From Glycomyces tritici (GTDB taxonomy: Bacteria; Actinomycetota; Actinomycetes; Mycobacteriales; Micromonosporaceae), in NCBI RefSeq assembly GCF_030403505.1, contig NZ_JAUEMJ010000002.1, forward strand, positions 496,001 through 560,000: a stretch of 64,000 bases of DNA, given 5' to 3'. The notes under the pieces are model-generated. The model was not told the origin of the DNA and did not search any database. It saw only the letters and a program-made list of their open reading frames with translations. The position numbers and the translations under genes were made by a program. Each line of letters begins with the position of its first letter. Within the stretch, counting starts at the first letter, position 1. This document shows positions 60,392 to 64,000 of the stretch, one piece after another.

Positions 60392-61543
60392 CTAGTCGAG
60401 GAGCGCGTCCAGGTCGATGGCGTTCTTGGCCTCGTCGGTGCGGGCGGTGCGGACCTCCGGGGGCGTCGCCTGCGGGTCCATGAGGGCCAGCGCCTGGTTG
60501 ACCTCCACGAAGGGGCGCATGCGCCGCTCGTAGCGGGCGAACGCCAGTTCGTGGTCGCCGGTGCGGCCCAGTTCGAGGGCGAGGACGTAGGCGCCGACGA
60601 GGGCGAGGCTCGTGCCCTGGCCGGAGAGGGGCGCGGCGCAGTGGGCGGCGTCCCCGACGAGGGTCACGCGCCCCGCGGACCAGGTGTCCATGCGGATCTG
60701 GGCCATGGCGTCGAAGTAGAAGTCGTCGGCCTTCCACATCCGTTCGAGGAAGCCCGGGACCTCCCAGCCGAAGCCGGTCACGTGGTCGGCGACGAGCTGC
60801 TTCTGCGCCTGGGTGTCGCGGTGGTCGTAGTCGATGGGTGCGGCCGCGAAGCCGAGGTAGATCCGCAGTTCGGTGTTGTCGCGGACGGTCATGACCGCGC
60901 CGCCGGTGGCGCCGCCGTCGTTCGAAGGACCGTTGAACCAGGTCTGCCACCGGTCCAGGCCGAGGTAGTTCTCCTGGCTGAAGACGCCGAGGTAGGTGCC
61001 GAGGTGGTGGAGGTACTGCGCTTCGGGTCCGAAGGCGGTCTTGCGGGTGTTGGAGTGGAGGCCGTCGGCGCCGACGACGAGGTCGAAGCGGCGGGTCGGG
61101 GCGCGCTCGAACTCGACGGTGACGCCGTCGGTCCCCTGGTGGATCGCGGTGATGGAGTCGTCGTAGCGGTATTCGATGCCGTGGGTCTGCTCGTGGATGA
61201 GGTCGACGAGGTCGTCGCGGAGGATCTCGATGTCGTCGGAGTCGAGGCTGCCGGAGGAGAGGGCGAACTCCTCGGAGCGGAAGACCTCGTTGCCCGCGGG
61301 GTCGAGCATGTTCATGCCGTTGGTGTGGTTCTTGAGGGCTTGGGCGCGGTCTTCGAGCCCCATGCGGCGCAGGACCTGGAGGGCGGCGCCGCGGATGTCG
61401 ACGGCCTGGCCGCCGCGGCGGGGCTGCGGGGCGCGCTCGACGACGACGGGGGTGAGGCCCTGCTCGCGGAGCCAGTAGGCGAGGGCGGTGCCGGCGATGC
61501 TGGAGCCGGAGATGAGAACGGTGCGGTTGAGGACGGCGGTCAT
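60392..61543 (-). CDS. FAD-dependent aromatic/TetX-like monooxygenase
   Basis: 383 aa group A flavin monooxygenase. FAD motif ISGSSIAGTALAYWL (11-25), DG motif VVGADGLHSNTRK and GD motif VTLVGDAAHCAAPLSGQG. Closest by eye to TetX-like enzymes that hydroxylate tetracycline-type or other aromatic compounds; real substrate unknown. GGAGG precedes the ATG. Divergent from the GntR-TetR regulator. Confidence 0.9.
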   Translation of the reverse strand: MTAVLNRTVLISGSSIAGTALAYWLREQGLTPVVVERAPQPRRGGQAVDIRGAALQVLRRMGLEDRAQALKNHTNGMNMLDPAGNEVFRSEEFALSSGSLDSDDIEILRDDLVDLIHEQTHGIEYRYDDSITAIHQGTDGVTVEFERAPTRRFDLVVGADGLHSNTRKTAFGPEAQYLHHLGTYLGVFSQENYLGLDRWQTWFNGPSNDGGATGGAVMTVRDNTELRIYLGFAAAPIDYDHRDTQAQKQLVADHVTGFGWEVPGFLERMWKADDFYFDAMAQIRMDTWSAGRVTLVGDAAHCAAPLSGQGTSLALVGAYVLALELGRTGDHELAFARYERRMRPFVEVNQALALMDPQATPPEVRTARTDEAKNAIDLDALLD

Positions 61544-61561
61544 GGGTTCCTCCGGATACGT

Positions 61562-61683
61562 TGTACTGAGTTGCTGGGGACTACCGTATGAAAATCGCGG
61601 TTGACCTGCAAATACGTCCTTGAACTGCCCTAGTACAGGTGAGGGTCTGGAGGCGGGGTGCGGTTAGGATCTGTCGTAGTACA
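61562..61683. promoter_or_regulatory. Three AGTACA sites between monooxygenase and GntR-TetR gene
   Basis: AGTACA occurs at 61567-61562 (-), 61632-61637 (+) and 61678-61683 (+), the last within TCTGT-N6-ACAGA. They span the whole divergent gap and are likely regulator sites. Confidence 0.5.
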
Positions 61684-61702
61684 GACCTGAGGGAGGGCCG
61701 CC

Positions 61703-62641
61703 GTGGCCGAGCCGACCGAGCCGCCGTACGCGCGCATCGCCGCCGAGCTGAGCAGGCGCATCGCCGATCGGGAGCTGGCTCCGGGCGACAAGGTGCCGTC
61801 CACTCGGCAGGTCGCCCAGGAATTCGGTGTGGCACTGGCCACAGCGACGAAGGCGTTGGACGTGCTGCGCGCCGAGGGACTGGTGATCACGCGGCCGCGC
61901 TCGGGCACGGTGGTCGCGCCGAGGCGCGCCGCCGCCAGGGGCGCCGAGGCCGCGGAACTCACCCGGGAGCGCCTGCTCGCCGAGGCGGTCGAGATCGCCG
62001 ACGGCGAAGGGCTGGAAGCGGTCTCGATGCGCGCGGTCGCCAGCCGGTGCGGGGTGGCGCCGATGTCGCTGTACCGGTTCGTGGAGGACAAGGACGAGCT
62101 GGTGACCGCGATGGCGGACGCGGTCTACGGGTCCACGGCGTTCGACCGCGACCCGGCCGCGCCGTGGCGGTCCCAAGTGGAGTCGCTGTCGCGGGAGCTG
62201 TGGCGGCTGCACCGCGCCCACCCCTGGCTCGGGCGGACCCAGCCGCTCACCAGGCCGCTGCCGCTGCCGAACATCATCAGGCTCGGGGACCGCCTCCTCG
62301 GCGCGCTCGAAGGGCTCGGCCTCCCGCCGCACCGGTACTTCGAGCTGCACATCCTGCTGTTCAGCCACATCCTCGGCCTGGCCGCGAACTTCGAGGCCGA
62401 CCACGCCGCCGTCTCCGAGACCGGCCTGTCCTCGGACGAGTGGACCGACCTCCAGTACCAGCCGCTGTTCGGCGATCCGGCCTTCGTGAGCGCGCACCCG
62501 CACTTCTCGAAGCTCTTCGGACACTTCGGCGCCCTGCAGGAGGGGTACGACCTCGACCTCGACGGCCTCTTCGAGCTGGGCCTGGGCCTGATCCTCGACG
62601 GCGCCGAGGCCCTGGCCGCGCGGATGGACTCCGCCTCGTAG
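61703..62641 (+). CDS. GntR-TetR fusion regulator with two HTH domains
   Basis: 312 aa. Residues about 8-75 form a GntR winged helix (YARIAAELSRRIADRELAPGDKVPSTRQVAQEF); residues about 85-135 form a TetR HTH (RLLAEAVEIADGEGLEAVSMRAVASRCGVAPMSLYRFVEDKDEL), then a TetR_C_1 ligand domain as in tetracycline repressors. Two DNA readers in one chain. GTG start after GAGGGAGGG. Divergent from the TetX-like monooxygenase it should control. Confidence 0.92.
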   Translation: MAEPTEPPYARIAAELSRRIADRELAPGDKVPSTRQVAQEFGVALATATKALDVLRAEGLVITRPRSGTVVAPRRAAARGAEAAELTRERLLAEAVEIADGEGLEAVSMRAVASRCGVAPMSLYRFVEDKDELVTAMADAVYGSTAFDRDPAAPWRSQVESLSRELWRLHRAHPWLGRTQPLTRPLPLPNIIRLGDRLLGALEGLGLPPHRYFELHILLFSHILGLAANFEADHAAVSETGLSSDEWTDLQYQPLFGDPAFVSAHPHFSKLFGHFGALQEGYDLDLDGLFELGLGLILDGAEALAARMDSAS

Positions 62642-62683
62642 GTTTCATGACAGCGTTACCGACCAGGAGACCGGGAGCACCCC

Positions 62684-63607
62684 ATGCCAGACCTGCACGT
62701 CGTCCTCGGCGCCACCGGCGCCATCGGCTCGTCCGTCGTCGCCGAGCTCACCGCACGCGGGCATGAAGTCCGCGCAGTGAGCCGCAATGCCGAAGGCCCG
62801 CAAGGATTCCAGGCGGACATCACCACCGCCGACGGCGCCGCCGCGGCCTGCGCGGGAGCGGCCGTGGTCTACCAGTGCGCGCAGCCGCCCTACGCCCGGT
62901 GGGCCGAGGAGTTCGTCGGCCTCACCGACACCGTCCTCACCGGAGTCGAGAAGGCCGGGGCGCGGCTCGTCATGGCCGACAACCTGTACATGTACGGGCC
63001 CGTCCAAGAGCCCCTCCACGAGGGCCTGCCGAACGCCGCCGCGTTCCCGAAGGGCCGCGCCCGCGCCCGGGTCGCCGAGATGATCCTCAACGCCCACCGA
63101 GAAGGGCGCGTCAGCGCCAGCCTCGGCCGCGCCTCCGACTACTTCGGACCCGGCGGCCTGAACACCATCCTCGGACCCCAGATCTTCGCCGCCGCGGTCG
63201 CCGGGAAGACCGCCCGCTGGATCGGCGAACCGGACGAGCCGCACACCGTCTCCTACCTGCCCGACATCGCCGCCGGGCTCGTCACCCTGGGCGAGCACCC
63301 CAAGGCCGACGGATACGCGTGGCACCTGCCGGTCGCGCCGCCGACCACCGGCACCGAGTTCCTGGACCTGGTGTGGGAGGCCGCCGGCGGGAGACCCAGG
63401 AGCGCCTCGCTCGGCCGCGGCATGCAGCGCCTGATCGGCGCGTTCAATCCGGTCGTCAAGGAGCTCGGCGAGACCTGGTACCAGCGCGACCGCGACTGGA
63501 TCGTGGACGACACCGCCTTCCGCGCCGCCTTCCCCGAGCACGTCCGGGTGACCCCGCTCGACCAGGCGATCGCCGCCACCGTGACCTGGTTCAAGCGCCG
63601 GGCCTGA
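62684..63607 (+). CDS. NAD(P)-dependent epimerase/NmrA-like protein
   Basis: 307 aa extended SDR: GATGAIG near the N-terminus, YMYGPVQEPL matching the YG(P) segment of epimerases, but YxxxK degenerate (LYMYG without Lys). AGGAG lies upstream of the ATG. 42 bp after the GntR-TetR gene, so possibly the same transcript. Confidence 0.87.
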   Translation: MPDLHVVLGATGAIGSSVVAELTARGHEVRAVSRNAEGPQGFQADITTADGAAAACAGAAVVYQCAQPPYARWAEEFVGLTDTVLTGVEKAGARLVMADNLYMYGPVQEPLHEGLPNAAAFPKGRARARVAEMILNAHREGRVSASLGRASDYFGPGGLNTILGPQIFAAAVAGKTARWIGEPDEPHTVSYLPDIAAGLVTLGEHPKADGYAWHLPVAPPTTGTEFLDLVWEAAGGRPRSASLGRGMQRLIGAFNPVVKELGETWYQRDRDWIVDDTAFRAAFPEHVRVTPLDQAIAATVTWFKRRA

Positions 63608-63680
63608 TTCCCCGAAACTCCTCAGACCAGCCGCATCCCTTCGTAGACTGCGCACACTCACCGTCTGCATTGGAGGCGTC

Positions 63681-63995
63681 ATGACGCAGGAGTACGGACC
63701 GGGCGCGCAGGTCACCATGCCCAGAGAGATGAACGGGCTCGCCATCGGCGCGTTCGTGCTCTCCATCGTCGGGCTGTGCAGCCCGATCGGCATCCTCGCC
63801 CTCATCCTCGGCTATGTGGCGAAGAGCCAGATCAAGTCCCGCAACAACTCCGGCAGCGGACTCGCCAACACGGCGATCATCCTCGGCTGGATCTCCATTC
63901 TCGTCGTCGTCGTGTTCGGCATCGCGCTGGCCGTCGGCGGCTGGGAGAGCTGGTCCGACCGCATGGAGGACTACAAGAACGACTACAGCAACTGA
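63681..63995 (+). CDS. DUF4190 membrane protein
   Basis: 104 aa: two helices (about 20-48 and 63-87) with GLAIGAFVLSIVGL, LGYVAKSQIK and GLANTAIILGWI typical of DUF4190; charged tail. GGAGG precedes the ATG. Paralogue of 27215 in fold. Confidence 0.87.
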   Translation: MTQEYGPGAQVTMPREMNGLAIGAFVLSIVGLCSPIGILALILGYVAKSQIKSRNNSGSGLANTAIILGWISILVVVVFGIALAVGGWESWSDRMEDYKNDYSN

Positions 63996-64000
63996 CCTGG

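Overview
The window is chromosomal DNA of a high-GC Gram-positive actinobacterium. Codon third positions are strongly G/C, GTG starts are frequent, and several families are typical of filamentous actinomycetes: an Scr1-type HTH regulator with a DUF397 protein, an ECF41 sigma factor, DUF4190 membrane proteins, an M48 peptidase with many membrane helices, an HTH/NB-ARC/TPR regulator and an AlkZ-type DNA glycosylase. A Glycomyces-like or related genus is a guess; no rRNA or other marker is present to confirm it. No prophage, insertion sequence, tRNA, rRNA or CRISPR array was seen.

Layout. 1-3340: partial alpha/beta hydrolase, a striking 320-bp array of three related 8-bp repeats, and a coupled metallophosphoesterase/SDR pair. 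3490-7172: ABC exporter with a NarL-type two-component system behind a palindromic operator. 7189-11200: cupin, nitrilase, divergent HxlR/NmrA pair. 10063-12259: FAD oxidoreductase plus ECF41 sigma factor with a candidate ECF41 promoter. 12487-16710: CPBP protease and an M48 membrane peptidase. 16838-19436: hydrolase/EamA pair and a Tat-exported amidase. 19554-21541: lower-GC Scr1/DUF397 locus with two divergent small unknown proteins and repeated operator-like motifs. 21816-27508: small membrane proteins, SDR, sulfotransferase, an 11-mer repeat (LEA-like) protein, methyltransferase and an atypical alpha/beta hydrolase. 27733-30825: four-gene osmoprotectant ABC transporter with 4-bp overlaps at every junction. 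31079-35398: NmrA protein, Kup K+ transporter, and a QOR2-like/HxlR divergent pair. 35460-41064: SpoIIE-type phosphatase, secreted multidomain GH30-like enzyme, DEDDh exonuclease, RDD protein. 41212-46784: STAND regulator, aldo/keto reductase, SDR and its divergent MmyB-type regulator. 46908-51050: SRPBCC-ArsR-SRPBCC operon with twin operators, methyltransferase, TetR-NmrA operon. 51067-57119: APC permease/Lrp divergent pair, MerR-controlled membrane protein, TetR/rhodanese divergent pair, DUF2871, quinone oxidoreductase, anchored CBM2 protein. 57124-63995: OsmC/AlkZ/NmrA operon, SRPBCC protein, TetX-like monooxygenase with a divergent GntR-TetR fusion regulator, a further epimerase and a DUF4190 protein.

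Two themes unite the region. First, many small redox or detoxification modules (six NmrA/epimerase-like proteins, three SDRs, AKR, quinone oxidoreductase, FAD enzymes, OsmC, rhodanese), most beside their own one-component regulator and a visible palindromic operator. Second, about sixteen genes lack a Shine-Dalgarno sequence and instead carry a TANNNT-like -10 hexamer 6-8 nt before the start codon, which predicts leaderless transcripts, while the remaining genes have good GGAGG-type sites. Functions are assigned from motifs and family knowledge only; no database search was possible.
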